The notes under the pieces were generated by a model that was not told where the DNA came from, made no database searches, and worked only from the letters and a program-made list of their open reading frames with translations. A stretch of DNA of 64,000 bases from Novosphingobium sp. NDB2Meth1 (lineage in GTDB: Bacteria > Pseudomonadota > Alphaproteobacteria > Sphingomonadales > Sphingomonadaceae), in NCBI RefSeq assembly GCF_900117425.1, contig NZ_FPEH01000016.1, positions 1 through 64,000 on the forward strand. Reading direction: 5' to 3'. A program made the position numbers and the translations under genes. Positions 26,801-34,986 of the stretch are shown in pieces; within the stretch, counting starts at the first letter, position 1; every line of letters starts with the position of its first letter.

Positions 26801-27399
26801 GAGCGCCTCCGCGCGGGCTCAGCCCCGATGAAGCCGCGCTGTGGCGGAAAGTGGCGGCGACCGTCACCCCGCTCCACCCGAAGAAGGCGCTACCAGCCCC
26901 CCTCCCGCCTGCGGGAGGGGCCGGGGATGGGCCAGACGAAGCACCGTCCCCTCCGCCCAAGCGTGTCAAAGGCCGCGTCCCGCCGCCCCGCCCGGAACCG
27001 GCTCCTTTGGCGAATCCGGTTCGCCCGCTCACTGCAGGAGGCCTCGATTCGAGCTGGGACCGCAAGCTCACGCGCGGACCGCTCCAGCCCGATGTGACAA
27101 TTGACCTTCACGGCCTTTCCATCGCCTTGGCACACAGCCGGCTCAATGGCGGTATCGAGCAGGCGCTGGCGATGGGCGCGCGGGTGATCCTGCTGATCGC
27201 GGGCAAGCACCGCCCGGTGGCAGAGAATGGCCTGCCCAATCACCTTGAACCGGGCGACAAGCGCGGGGCGATCCGCGCGCGGCTGCTCGACTGGCTGGCG
27301 GCGAGCCCGCACGCAGGGCGCATCGCGTCGGTCAGACCCGCCCAGCCGCGCCATGGCGGCGACGGGGCGGTCTACATCGTGCTCAGGAAAGCGCGCTGA
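26797..27399 (+). CDS. Smr (MutS2 C-terminal-like) domain protein
   Basis: 200 residues. The C-terminal Smr domain has the TIDLHGLS motif (about 101-108) and HGGDGAVYIVLR end. Smr domains act as nucleases or nucleic-acid binders; free-standing proteobacterial forms are not well understood. The linker (about 30-80) is rich in Pro, Ala and Gly and encodes a palindromic repeat unit at 26899-26920. The start overlaps the mltA stop by 4 bases, and the 3' end overlaps the convergent dapE by 17 bases. Confidence 0.88.
   Translation: MRAPPRGLSPDEAALWRKVAATVTPLHPKKALPAPLPPAGGAGDGPDEAPSPPPKRVKGRVPPPRPEPAPLANPVRPLTAGGLDSSWDRKLTRGPLQPDVTIDLHGLSIALAHSRLNGGIEQALAMGARVILLIAGKHRPVAENGLPNHLEPGDKRGAIRARLLDWLAASPHAGRIASVRPAQPRHGGDGAVYIVLRKAR
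26899..26920. repeat. palindromic repeat unit embedded in the Smr coding sequence
   Basis: A perfect hairpin CCCCTCCCGC/GCGGGAGGGG with a 2-base loop and a CCGGGGATGGG tail has the same layout as the intergenic units at 13260-13353. It is read in frame as an Ala/Pro/Gly-rich linker, which tolerates the insertion. Confidence 0.7.
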
Positions 27400-28525
27400 G
27401 CGCGATCCGGCGGTAGATCCGCGTCAGGACTTCCAGGTCGTCCACAGCCACCGCCTCGTCGGTCTTGTGCATCGTCGCGTTGGTCAGGCCGAATTCGATC
27501 ACCGGGCACAGCGCACGCAGGAAGCGGGCATCACTGGTACCGCCGGTGGTGGAAAGCTCAGGGCTGATACCCGTCTCAGCCTCGACCGCCGTCGCCACGA
27601 GCGCCGACTGCGCGCCGGGGAGAGTGATGAATGCCTCGCCGTGCAGGGTCGCGCGGACCTCGGTGCGATGCCTGGCGGCAATCTCGGTCACGCGGTCGAC
27701 CAGCGCCTGCCCGGTGTGGTGATCGTTGTAGCGGATCGAGAGCCGCGCGCGGGCTTCGGCCGGGATCACATTGGTGGCGCGGTTGCCGACTTCGAGATCG
27801 GTGATCTCGAGATTCGAGGGCTGGAACCACGCGCTGCCTTCATCGAGGACAAGTGCATCGAGTTCCGCCAGCAAGGCGACTAGGCGCGGGATCGGATTGT
27901 CGGCGAGGTGCGGATAGGCGACGTGGCCCTGCGCGCCCTTCGCCGTGAGCCACACATTGACCGAGCCGCGCCGACCGATTTTCACCATGTCGCCCAGCCG
28001 GTTCACCGAGGTCGGCTCTCCCACGAGACAGAAATCGGGAAGCGCGCCCACTTCGCGCATGTGGGCAATCAGCGGTACGGTGCCGTACTTGGCGGGGCCT
28101 TCCTCGTCGCCGGTGATGATGAAGCTGATTGTGCCCGCTTCGGCGGGAATCTGCTCTACCGCGCAGACCATCGCCGCGATGGCGCCCTTCATATCGACCG
28201 CGCCGCGCCCGTAGAGCACTTTGCCGCCGGGTGCGTCGCGCAAGTCCGCCGCGAACGGATCGCTGGACCAGCCCTCGCCCGGAGGCACGACATCGAGGTG
28301 TCCGGCAAACGCAAAGTGGCGCGAGCGTGCAGGGCCTTGGCGGATAGCGAAGAGGTTCTCGACCGGACCTTCCGGCGGCTCTCCGGCGAGGAAGCGATGC
28401 ACCGCGAAGCCCATCGGCGCGAGCATGGCTTCGAGCACATCGAACACGGCGCCGGTGGCCGGGGTGATGCTGGGCGCCTCGATCAGCGCGGCGGTGCGGG
28501 CAAGGACATCGGTGGGAACAGCCAT
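27383..28525 (-). CDS. dapE: succinyl-diaminopimelate desuccinylase
   Basis: 380 residues. M20 peptidase-family metal ligands are visible in FAGHLDVVPPG, YGRGAVDMKG and ITGDEEGPA, with GEPTSVNRLGDMVKIGRRGS and the dimerisation domain, ending in GLTNATMHKTDE. It acts in the succinylase branch of lysine/diaminopimelate synthesis. ATG 28525 is the family start. It overlaps the end of the convergent Smr gene. Confidence 0.96.
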   Translation of the reverse strand: MAVPTDVLARTAALIEAPSITPATGAVFDVLEAMLAPMGFAVHRFLAGEPPEGPVENLFAIRQGPARSRHFAFAGHLDVVPPGEGWSSDPFAADLRDAPGGKVLYGRGAVDMKGAIAAMVCAVEQIPAEAGTISFIITGDEEGPAKYGTVPLIAHMREVGALPDFCLVGEPTSVNRLGDMVKIGRRGSVNVWLTAKGAQGHVAYPHLADNPIPRLVALLAELDALVLDEGSAWFQPSNLEITDLEVGNRATNVIPAEARARLSIRYNDHHTGQALVDRVTEIAARHRTEVRATLHGEAFITLPGAQSALVATAVEAETGISPELSTTGGTSDARFLRALCPVIEFGLTNATMHKTDEAVAVDDLEVLTRIYRRIALSALS

Positions 28526-28658
28526 GGGGCGGCGTTAGACGAGCAGGAAAGCGGAGGGAAGCGTCTGCAAGGGCGGAGAGGCATGACCTGCGAGGTAATT
28601 GCAGGCCGCCGGGCGCACTGGGACAATCAGGGCGGCGCGCAAGGGGAGAGGATCAACG

Positions 28659-29081
28659 ATGCGATCGCGCGCGTTTCACAAGTTCTGGCTGAAGGTGGCG
28701 GCTCTGATCGTCGGATCGTTCGGGCCGGTGTTCTTTCTCGGCACGATGATCGCAACAGCCGAACCTGCCCGGCTTACCCTCGACCTGCTCAGTTGGCCGA
28801 TCGACGGCAGCGTAACCTATGCTGCATCCGACACGCGCTTCCTGTCCGCACTGACGGGCGGGTTCCTGCTGGGTTGGGGCGTGATGATCTGGTGCCTTTC
28901 CGCCTGGGTCCATGATGCAGCGCCCGAAGGCGTGCGGCGCGCGGTGGTGACGGGGCTGACGGCGTGGTTCTGCCTCGACAGCGCGGGATCGCTCGCCTCG
29001 GGCAATGCGCCCAATGCGGTGATCAACGTGCTTGTTCTGTTGTCCGCCGTCGGCCCGCTGTGGTGGCCGGCGCGGGACTAG
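28659..29081 (+). CDS. small integral membrane protein of unknown function
   Basis: 140 residues with four likely membrane helices (about 10-30, 60-82, 92-112, 116-136). ATG 28659 is preceded by GGGGAGAGG, a good RBS. I do not recognise a named domain with certainty. It is divergent from dapE and overlaps the last 4 bases of the convergent GST gene. Codon use is like that of its neighbours. Confidence 0.75.
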   Translation: MRSRAFHKFWLKVAALIVGSFGPVFFLGTMIATAEPARLTLDLLSWPIDGSVTYAASDTRFLSALTGGFLLGWGVMIWCLSAWVHDAAPEGVRRAVVTGLTAWFCLDSAGSLASGNAPNAVINVLVLLSAVGPLWWPARD

Positions 29082-29746
29082 ACCTCAGCCGCAGCATCAA
29101 AATGCGGGATCGACCAGCTTTCGCCCGCCGCCGCAGCCCGCCAGGTCTCGAGCCACTCGTGGTCCCAGACCGCATCCATGTAGGCAGCAGCAAAGCCCGG
29201 CACAGGCACACCATACTGCCGGAAACGTACCACCACCGGCGCGAAGAAGATGTCCGCTGCGCCAAAGGTGCCGAACAGGAACGGTCCGCCTTGCCCGAAC
29301 CGCGCACGGGCCTGTGCCCATAGCGTAAGGATTCGCTCGACATCTGCACGAACTGCATCGGTCAGGGGCTTCGCCACCGGCTCCATGCGCAAGTTGAACG
29401 GCAGCTCGCTGCGCAGCGCGCCGAAGCTCGAATGCATCTCAGCGACCATTGCGCGGGCCAGCGCCCGGGCATCGTCAGCCTTGGGCCAATAGCGGTCGCG
29501 ACCGACCTTGTCGGAAAGGTAGCCCAGGATGGCGAGGCTGTCCCACACCACTCCGTCGCCGTCCCACAGCACCGGCACTTTGCCCTGCGACGGCGCGAGT
29601 TCGGGAATACCGGCTTTCACCGCATCCCAATTCTCGCGGTAGAGCGGAATGACCTGCGTTTCGAACGCAAGGCCGGATTGCCGGGCTGCCAGCCACCCGC
29701 GCAGGGACCAGCTGGAATAGGAACGGTTTCCGATGATGAGCTTCAT
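29078..29746 (-). CDS. glutathione S-transferase family protein
   Basis: 222 residues. The thioredoxin-like N-terminal domain has NRSYSSWSLRGWLA (Ser-rich catalytic region), the cis-Pro GKVPVL and VWDSLAILGYL (glutathione contact Ser). The alpha-helical C-terminal domain follows. It is a paralogue of the GST at 37087, sharing the SYSSWSLR/NYSSWSLR signature. Substrate unknown; likely detoxification or maleylacetoacetate-isomerase-like. Confidence 0.88.
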   Translation of the reverse strand: MKLIIGNRSYSSWSLRGWLAARQSGLAFETQVIPLYRENWDAVKAGIPELAPSQGKVPVLWDGDGVVWDSLAILGYLSDKVGRDRYWPKADDARALARAMVAEMHSSFGALRSELPFNLRMEPVAKPLTDAVRADVERILTLWAQARARFGQGGPFLFGTFGAADIFFAPVVVRFRQYGVPVPGFAAAYMDAVWDHEWLETWRAAAAGESWSIPHFDAAAEV

Positions 29747-29895
29747 GGGCGAGCAGGCCTAACCCGTCCGCACGGCGGTGTCGAGGCGCGCCGTCAAGGC
29801 CGGTCGCAAGGTTAGTTTTTTCAACGCATGCCCGGCGTGGTCGCGCGGATGGACGGGACAACCGCGCGACAAGGCGCCTTGCGCAAAAGAGCCGC

Positions 29896-30315
29896 ATGAC
29901 ATCGCAGGCCGAGCGACTGGTCTTCGAAATCACCGAAACCTCGCTCATAGCCGATTTCGCCGGGGCCCGCGCCGCGCTCCAAAGGCTGCGCGCCTGCGGA
30001 GCCAGGATCGCGCTCGACGACTTCGGGACGGGCTACTCCAGCCTCAGCACGCTGCACATGCTGCCGATCGACGTCATCAAGATCGACCGCAGCTTTGCCG
30101 TGCAACTCGACGATGGCGAGGGGCGCCGGCTGGTCCGCGCGATCTTCAACCTCACCCGCTCGCTGCGGCTGGAATGCGTGTTCGAGGGGATCGAGACCGA
30201 GATGCAGCTGATGGAAGCGACCCTGGCCGGCTTCCACTATGCGCAAGGCTACTTCATCGAGCGGCCAGTGTCGCTCGATGTGCTGCTGGCACGGCAGGCC
30301 GCCAGAGCCGCCTAG
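29896..30315 (+). pseudogene. truncated EAL (cyclic-di-GMP phosphodiesterase) domain, C-terminal half
   Basis: 139 residues beginning in the middle of an EAL domain. LVFEITETSLI, ALDDFGTGYSSLSTL, IKIDRSF, FEGIET and AQGYFI are present, but the first third of the domain, including the EAL motif itself and the early metal/substrate ligands, is missing. No matching sequence was found in the 149 bases upstream in any frame. It is therefore probably a remnant of a larger GGDEF-EAL protein. An ATG is available at 29896 with a weak AAAGAG upstream, so a short product could still be made, but it should not be a phosphodiesterase. Confidence 0.75.
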
Positions 30316-30340
30316 CCATGTTGCCTAGCCATGTTGCCTA
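30310..30340. repeat. 13-bp tandem duplication at two converging stop codons
   Basis: GCCTAGCCATGTT occurs twice in tandem and is followed by GCCTA. It spans the TAG stop of the EAL fragment and the TAG stop of engB on the other strand. Confidence 0.9.
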
Positions 30341-30997
30341 GATCGCGGCGTCCTCGAGGATGGCGCCGCGCAGCTCGGCTATGCCCATCTTGAGTTCCGA
30401 CGAGGTGACGTGGATCTGCGGAAAGGCCGCGGTCCGCTTGCGCGCGGCGGCTTCGGTCGCGGCGACGGTGGCGGCAAGCTCGCTCGCCTTGATCTTGTCC
30501 GCCTTGGTGAGGACGACGCGGTAGCCGACCGCCGCCTCGTCGAGCATCTTCATCATGTCCTCGTCGACCGGCTTGATGCCGTGCCGCGCATCGATGAGGA
30601 GCAGCGTGCGCTTCAGCACCACCCGCCCGCGCAGGAAATCGCGCACGAGGCGCTTCCACTGCTCGGTCACCTTGGGCGGCGCCTTGGCAAAGCCATAGCC
30701 GGGCATGTCGACGAGCCGCATCTGCAGCGGTTCGCCGACATCGAAGAAATTCAGTTCCTGCGTGCGCCCCGGCGTGACCGACGTGCGCGCCAGCGAATTG
30801 CGCCCCGTCAGCGCATTGAGCAGCGAGGACTTGCCGACGTTGGAGCGGCCCGAAAACGCGATCTCGGGCACCTCGGGATCGGGAATGAACTTGAGCGCGG
30901 GCGCGGACTTCAGGAAGGTGATCGGCCCGGCGAACAATCGCCGGGCACGCTCTTCAAGCTCGGCGCGCGCTGCGGCTTCCGCTTCGGTGATCGCCAT
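30338..30997 (-). CDS. engB: ribosome-biogenesis GTPase EngB (YsxC/YihA)
   Basis: 219 residues. G1 GRSNVGKSSL, G2 region TPGRTQELNFF, G3 DMPGYGFAK, G4 TKADK and G5 TSS are all present. EngB is an essential GTPase for large-subunit assembly. It starts inside the stop of yidC (1-base overlap), at the end of the rpmH-rnpA-yidD-yidC block. Confidence 0.97.
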   Translation of the reverse strand: MAITEAEAAARAELEERARRLFAGPITFLKSAPALKFIPDPEVPEIAFSGRSNVGKSSLLNALTGRNSLARTSVTPGRTQELNFFDVGEPLQMRLVDMPGYGFAKAPPKVTEQWKRLVRDFLRGRVVLKRTLLLIDARHGIKPVDEDMMKMLDEAAVGYRVVLTKADKIKASELAATVAATEAAARKRTAAFPQIHVTSSELKMGIAELRGAILEDAAI

Positions 30998-32820
30998 CAG
31001 CGCGTCTTGGGCTTGCGCGGCCCGCCCTTCGGCTCTTGCGCCTTCTGCTCACGCGCCACCACGCGGTCGATATCGAGCTGGTCCTTGCTTGCCTGCGCCT
31101 TCAGCTGCGGATGCTTGCTGTAGAGGTACTTCTGCTGCGCGATGGTGAGCAGGTTCGAAGTAATCCAGTAGATGAGGAGGCCCGCCGCGAAGGGCGCCAT
31201 CACGAACATCATCATCCACGGCATCAGCGCCATGACCTGTTGCTGCGACGGGTCCATCGCCGCCGGCTGCAGCTTGAACTGCGCCCACATCGTGATGCCG
31301 AGCAGAATCGCCAGCACGCCGATGGCCAGGAATGCTGGCGGGGTGAACGGCAGCAGGCCGAACAAGTTGAGCACGTGCAGCGGATCGGGCGCAGAGAGGT
31401 CCTTGATCCAGCCGAAAAAGGGCTGGTGACGCATCTCGATGGTCAGCACGAGCACCTTGTAGAGCGCGAAGAACACCGGGATCTGCAGGAAGATCGGCAG
31501 GCAGCCGGCGAGCGGGTTCACCCCTTCGGCCTTGTAGAGCGCCATGATTTCCTGCTGCTGCTTCTGCTTGTCGTCCTTGAAGCGTTCCTGGATCACCTTC
31601 AGCTTGGGCTGGATCGCGCGCATCGCCGCCATCGAGGCGAACTGGCGCTGGGCGACCGGGAACATGATGCCGCGCACGATCAGCGTGAGCAGGATGATCG
31701 CGAGGCCGAAATTGTGCACCGCGCGGAAGAGCGAATCGAGCAGCCAGAAGATCGGCTTCTCGAACCAGCGGAACCAGCCCCAGTCGATCGAGAGCGAGAG
31801 ATTGGTCGCGCCCTGCTTCTCGTAGGCTTCGAGGACGTTGTTTTCCTTGGCACCGGCGAACAGGCGCACGGTCTGCGTGGCGGTCTGGCCCGGCGCGACG
31901 GTGGCGACCGGGTAGATCAGATCGGCGCGGAAGATATCGGGCGAGACGCTGCGGAAATCGCCCTTGGGCTGCACGGCACCATTTGCGGTGTCCGGGATCA
32001 GCGCGGAGAGCCAATAGATATCAGTGAAGCCGATCCAGTTGGCCGAGCCCGCCGGGCTGACCGCGCCTGCGGTCTTCACGTCCGAATAGTTGGTGTCGAA
32101 CGTCACCGCACCGTCGAAGGCGGCAATCGGGCCCGAATGGACGTTCCAGGTATCGATGCTGGCGGTGCGATCGGTGCGGTTGACGAGCGCGAAGGGCTTG
32201 ACCGCGACCGGAGTGCCGCCGGCATTGTTGACCGACTGCGTGACCGTGATCATGTAGTTTTCGTCGATCGCATAGCGGATCGCGAAGGTCTGGCCGGTGG
32301 CATTGCTCCATTTGAGCGTGACCGGCGTCGCGGGCGTCAGCTTGGCGCCGTCGGCCTGCCACAGCGTGTCCGGTCCGGGCGCAGCAACGCCGTTCTGGCC
32401 GAGCCAGCCGACTTGCGCGAAGTGCTGTGCAGGCGTCCCGGCGGGCGAGAACAGGCGCACCGGCGGGCTGTTCTTGTCGAGCGTCTCGCGGTGGCGGGCG
32501 AGCGTCAGATCATCGACAAGACCGCCGAGAAGGTTGATCGAACCCTTGAGGCCCGGCGCATCGACGGGGATGCGGTGACCGGCGGCAAGCGCCTGCGCGA
32601 GGTCCTGCTTTTCCAGCGCGACATCTGCCGCGGCCTGCAGACCGCCTTCGCGGTTGGGCTTGGGCGTGGCCGCGGGTGCGGGCGCGACACCCGGCGTGGC
32701 GGCCGCTCCGGCAGCAGGCTTGGCAGGCTGCGGATAATAGTACCGCATGCCAAGGTCCCAGCCCACGAGCATGAGGGCCATGAGCACCATCGCCAGGATC
32801 ACATTGCGCTGATTTTCCAC
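30997..32820 (-). CDS. yidC: membrane protein insertase YidC
   Basis: 607 residues from GTG 32820 (VENQRNVILAMVLMALMLVGWD), with CGAGG upstream. The first helix is followed by a large periplasmic domain (about 60-360) and the conserved Oxa1-type core (FGLAIILLTLIVRGIMFPVAQRQF to FPWMMMFVMAPFAAGLLIYWITSN). The C-terminal tail is basic. It inserts membrane proteins alone or with SecYEG. It lies between yidD and engB. Confidence 0.97.
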   Translation of the reverse strand: MENQRNVILAMVLMALMLVGWDLGMRYYYPQPAKPAAGAAATPGVAPAPAATPKPNREGGLQAAADVALEKQDLAQALAAGHRIPVDAPGLKGSINLLGGLVDDLTLARHRETLDKNSPPVRLFSPAGTPAQHFAQVGWLGQNGVAAPGPDTLWQADGAKLTPATPVTLKWSNATGQTFAIRYAIDENYMITVTQSVNNAGGTPVAVKPFALVNRTDRTASIDTWNVHSGPIAAFDGAVTFDTNYSDVKTAGAVSPAGSANWIGFTDIYWLSALIPDTANGAVQPKGDFRSVSPDIFRADLIYPVATVAPGQTATQTVRLFAGAKENNVLEAYEKQGATNLSLSIDWGWFRWFEKPIFWLLDSLFRAVHNFGLAIILLTLIVRGIMFPVAQRQFASMAAMRAIQPKLKVIQERFKDDKQKQQQEIMALYKAEGVNPLAGCLPIFLQIPVFFALYKVLVLTIEMRHQPFFGWIKDLSAPDPLHVLNLFGLLPFTPPAFLAIGVLAILLGITMWAQFKLQPAAMDPSQQQVMALMPWMMMFVMAPFAAGLLIYWITSNLLTIAQQKYLYSKHPQLKAQASKDQLDIDRVVAREQKAQEPKGGPRKPKTR

Positions 32821-32860
32821 TCTGCCTCGCGTTCGTAAGTCTGGTGTGCCGGTTGATTGT

Positions 32861-33073
32861 TCAGGGCACCGGATCGTAGCCGTGGCCACCCCAAGGGTGG
32901 CAGCGCAATAGCCGCTTCACCGTCAGCCAACCACCCTTAATCGCACCGTGTTTGCCGAGCGCCTCGATCGCATATTGCGAACAGGACGGGCTGTAGCGGC
33001 AGGACGGCGGCAGCACGGCTGAAGGGCCGATCTGCCACAGCCGGACAATCAGGATCAGCAGCTTGCGGATCAC
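32861..33073 (-). CDS. yidD: membrane protein insertion efficiency factor YidD
   Basis: 70 residues. [29 protein letters not shown] and [14 protein letters not shown] are diagnostic. It has an amphipathic N-terminal helix. It overlaps the rnpA stop by 4 bases and precedes yidC by 40 bases. Confidence 0.97.
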   Translation of the reverse strand: MIRKLLILIVRLWQIGPSAVLPPSCRYSPSCSQYAIEALGKHGAIKGGWLTVKRLLRCHPWGGHGYDPVP

Positions 33074-33468
33074 TTGCCACGCCCCCTCGGTTTGCCTTTG
33101 AAGCCGGGCGAGCGCGGCGGATCGCCCTTTCCCGCAGCAGCCCGCGAGAGCGCGGCTTCGAGTTCCTGCCGGAGCAGGCCGAAATCGCGCTCGATCCCGT
33201 TTTCGCGGCCGATCAGCACATGGTCCGCACCAGGAATGCCCCGCGCTGGCAGGATTTCCCGCGCCAGTGCCCGGAGGCGCCGCTTCATGCGGTTGCGGGC
33301 AACCGCGTTGCCGATGCGCTTGGTGACGGTGACGCCGAAGCGCCGTGATCCGTCAGGGCGCGCGAGCGGGTTCACCAAAAGCACGAAACCGGGCCTTGCG
33401 ACCCGGATTCCGTTGTTCGCCGCGAGGAAATCGCTGCGCTTCGCGATTGTTTCCAGCTTGCACCCCAT
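33070..33468 (-). CDS. rnpA: ribonuclease P protein component
   Basis: 132 residues from ATG 33468. [16 protein letters not shown] is the N-terminus and [26 protein letters not shown] is the conserved RNR motif region. The C-terminus has a basic extension ([14 protein letters not shown]). It binds the RNase P RNA for tRNA 5' maturation. A longer open frame upstream runs through rpmH in another frame and is not used. rpmH ends 26 bases before this start. Confidence 0.96.
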   Translation of the reverse strand: MGCKLETIAKRSDFLAANNGIRVARPGFVLLVNPLARPDGSRRFGVTVTKRIGNAVARNRMKRRLRALAREILPARGIPGADHVLIGRENGIERDFGLLRQELEAALSRAAAGKGDPPRSPGFKGKPRGRGK

Positions 33469-33494
33469 GACGGGCGCAACCGGAGCCTCGGCGA

Positions 33495-33629
33495 TCAGGC
33501 CGAGAGCTTCTTGCGGCCGCGGGCGCGGCGGGCGCGGAGCACCTTGCGACCGCCGACAGTGGCCATGCGGGCGCGGAAGCCGTGGCGGCGGGCACGCACG
33601 AGGTTGCTGGGCTGGAAAGTGCGCTTCAT
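33495..33629 (-). CDS. rpmH: 50S ribosomal protein L34
   Basis: 44 residues, the normal L34 size. It starts [18 protein letters not shown] and continues [13 protein letters not shown], ending RGRKKLSA. It is the first gene of the rpmH-rnpA-yidD-yidC-engB block and highly basic. Confidence 0.98.
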   Translation of the reverse strand: MKRTFQPSNLVRARRHGFRARMATVGGRKVLRARRARGRKKLSA

Positions 33630-33787
33630 CGGTCTGCTCTTTTCGTTCGAATCGGTTTGCCAATGGCCTGCGCAGGACGCGGCCCGGAATCAGGAGCGCG
33701 CCGATACGCCGGGATGCCCGTGCAGTCAAGCGCTGCGGCGGCTTCGCGTCCTTCCGCACCACCCCCTTGCCTTGGCGAGGCTGACAG

Positions 33788-33818
33788 AAAAAAGGCCCGG
33801 TCGTTGCCAACCGGGCCT
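33788..33818 (-). terminator. intrinsic terminator upstream of rpmH
   Basis: On the minus strand a perfect 8-bp stem AGGCCCGG/CCGGGCCT with a 10-base loop is followed by six T residues. It could end the universal-stress-protein transcript (stop about 240 bases upstream) or a small RNA starting within the gap. Confidence 0.8.
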
Positions 33819-33875
33819 GAAAGTTTTGGGAGAGGATGCCTGAAAGGCAGCTTTCATATGCAACTATCCCGTCAT

Positions 33876-33920
33876 TTTCGCAAGTGCGAAATGGGGCAGG
33901 TTGATTGCACTTTTTGCAAT
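33876..33920. promoter_or_regulatory. two adjacent dyads in the gene-less region
   Basis: TTTCGCA-AG-TGCGAAA (33876-33891) is a perfect 16-bp palindrome. ATTGCA-CTTTT-TGCAAT (33904-33920) has perfect 6-bp arms, and its core TTGCA-N5-TGCAA recurs upstream of guaA at 49934-49948. They look like operators but no adjacent gene explains them. Confidence 0.5.
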
Positions 33921-34059
33921 ACACTCATTACCATTGCCCATGAATGGCCAATTTCCGCCGATATTACAGCGCCATGACTCCATGGCATGCAGTCAATGCC
34001 GAAATCAGATAGTGCTGCTGCTGCGTCGCAACATGCCCCTAGAGGCAGGTCTCGCGCGC

Positions 34060-34839
34060 TTAATGAGCCAGCAGCAGCGGCACCATCGACTTGTCGAGCA
34101 GATCGCGCGAGACCCCGCCGAGCAGCAGTTCGCGCAGGCGGCTCTTGCCGAATACGCCCATCACGATCAGCCCCGCGCCCAGTTCGTGGGCCTTGTCGGC
34201 GATCGTCGTGGCAATCGCGCCATGTTTGGCGACTTCATGCACTTCGGCATGGATATCGTGGCGCGAGAGGTAGCAGGCGGCATCGCGTGCCGGGAAGCTG
34301 TCCTCCTTTTCGCGCACCATCAGGATGTGCACCGAGCTCGCATGCGCGAGCAGCGGCAGCGCGGCACGCATGGCGGCCGCCGCTTCATGTCCGCCGTCCC
34401 ACGCCAGCAGGACCGGCTTGTCGAACACCACGAAGGGCACCCCGCGCGGCAGCGCAAGCACAGGGCAGTGCGAGCCGAGCGCGACTTCCTCCAGCGCCGG
34501 ATCGTCGAGACTGGTGACGATCACGTCGGTGAAGCGTGCCGCAGCCGCCACACCTTCGACCCGACCCTGATCGGTCAGCACGACATCGAACGGAACGTCC
34601 TCGTTGGCGAGGCGCGCGTCGAGATCCTTGGCGAGTTGCTCATCCGCCGCACGCACTTCGTTGATCACCTGGGCAGACAGTGCCGCACCGCCGAACGGCT
34701 CCCACAGCGCCATCTGCGCGAAGGGAGTCGCGATCTGGAACGAGACATGGCCCCGCATTGCCCGCGCCAGCGCGAGCGCGGTTTCGACACGGTCATCGAG
34801 GGTATCGGCAGTATCGGCCGGGCAAAGAATCGAGCGCAT
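34060..34839 (-). CDS. universal stress protein (tandem UspA domains)
   Basis: 259 residues, about two UspA domains. The second domain carries the ATP-binding G-x2-G-x9-G-(S/T) pattern (MGVFGKSRLRELLLGGVSRDLL, near 228-250); the first lacks it. ATG 34839 has a strong GGAGGA 6 bases upstream. An FNR/FixK-type box lies 62-75 bases before the start, suggesting induction under low oxygen, as known for Usp genes in other proteobacteria. Confidence 0.88.
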   Translation of the reverse strand: MRSILCPADTADTLDDRVETALALARAMRGHVSFQIATPFAQMALWEPFGGAALSAQVINEVRAADEQLAKDLDARLANEDVPFDVVLTDQGRVEGVAAAARFTDVIVTSLDDPALEEVALGSHCPVLALPRGVPFVVFDKPVLLAWDGGHEAAAAMRAALPLLAHASSVHILMVREKEDSFPARDAACYLSRHDIHAEVHEVAKHGAIATTIADKAHELGAGLIVMGVFGKSRLRELLLGGVSRDLLDKSMVPLLLAH

Positions 34840-34900
34840 CTGGTTCCTCCGCAAAACAGGCTGGCAGAGCTTCATTACACCCGTTTCGGACCGAGCCCCA

Positions 34901-34914
34901 ATGATCCAGATCAA
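34901..34914. promoter_or_regulatory. FNR/FixK-type box upstream of the universal stress gene
   Basis: Reading on the minus strand TTGAT-CTGG-ATCAT matches TTGAT-N4-ATCAA at 9 of 10 positions. Its centre is about 68 bases before the usp ATG. It also lies about 80 bases before the divergent HAD gene. Confidence 0.7.
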
Positions 34915-34986
34915 CTAACTACCTGCCCTTGCGCTCGCCGCGCCGACCGCTATGCCGCCGAGGCACAGGAACACGGAGCGGACAGC

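Larger units (their letters stand above)
33630..34059. other. 430-base gene-less region upstream of rpmH
   Basis: It should hold the rpmH promoter on the minus strand. It contains an intrinsic terminator on the minus strand (33788-33818), two perfect dyads (33876-33891 and 33904-33920), and a TGCCCCTAGAGGCAGG element at 34034-34049 also found near secB. No coding frame with family resemblance was seen. A short minus-strand RNA between the dyads and the terminator is possible. Confidence 0.6.

Noticed and set aside
33640-33665. GTTCGAATC, resembling a tRNA T-loop
   Set aside because: The flanking bases do not form a T-stem or acceptor stem, and no anticodon or D-arm was found.
33901-34986. 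Long N-terminal extension of the HAD hydrolase
   Set aside because: The extension is antisense to the universal stress protein; the HAD domain begins at ATG 34987.
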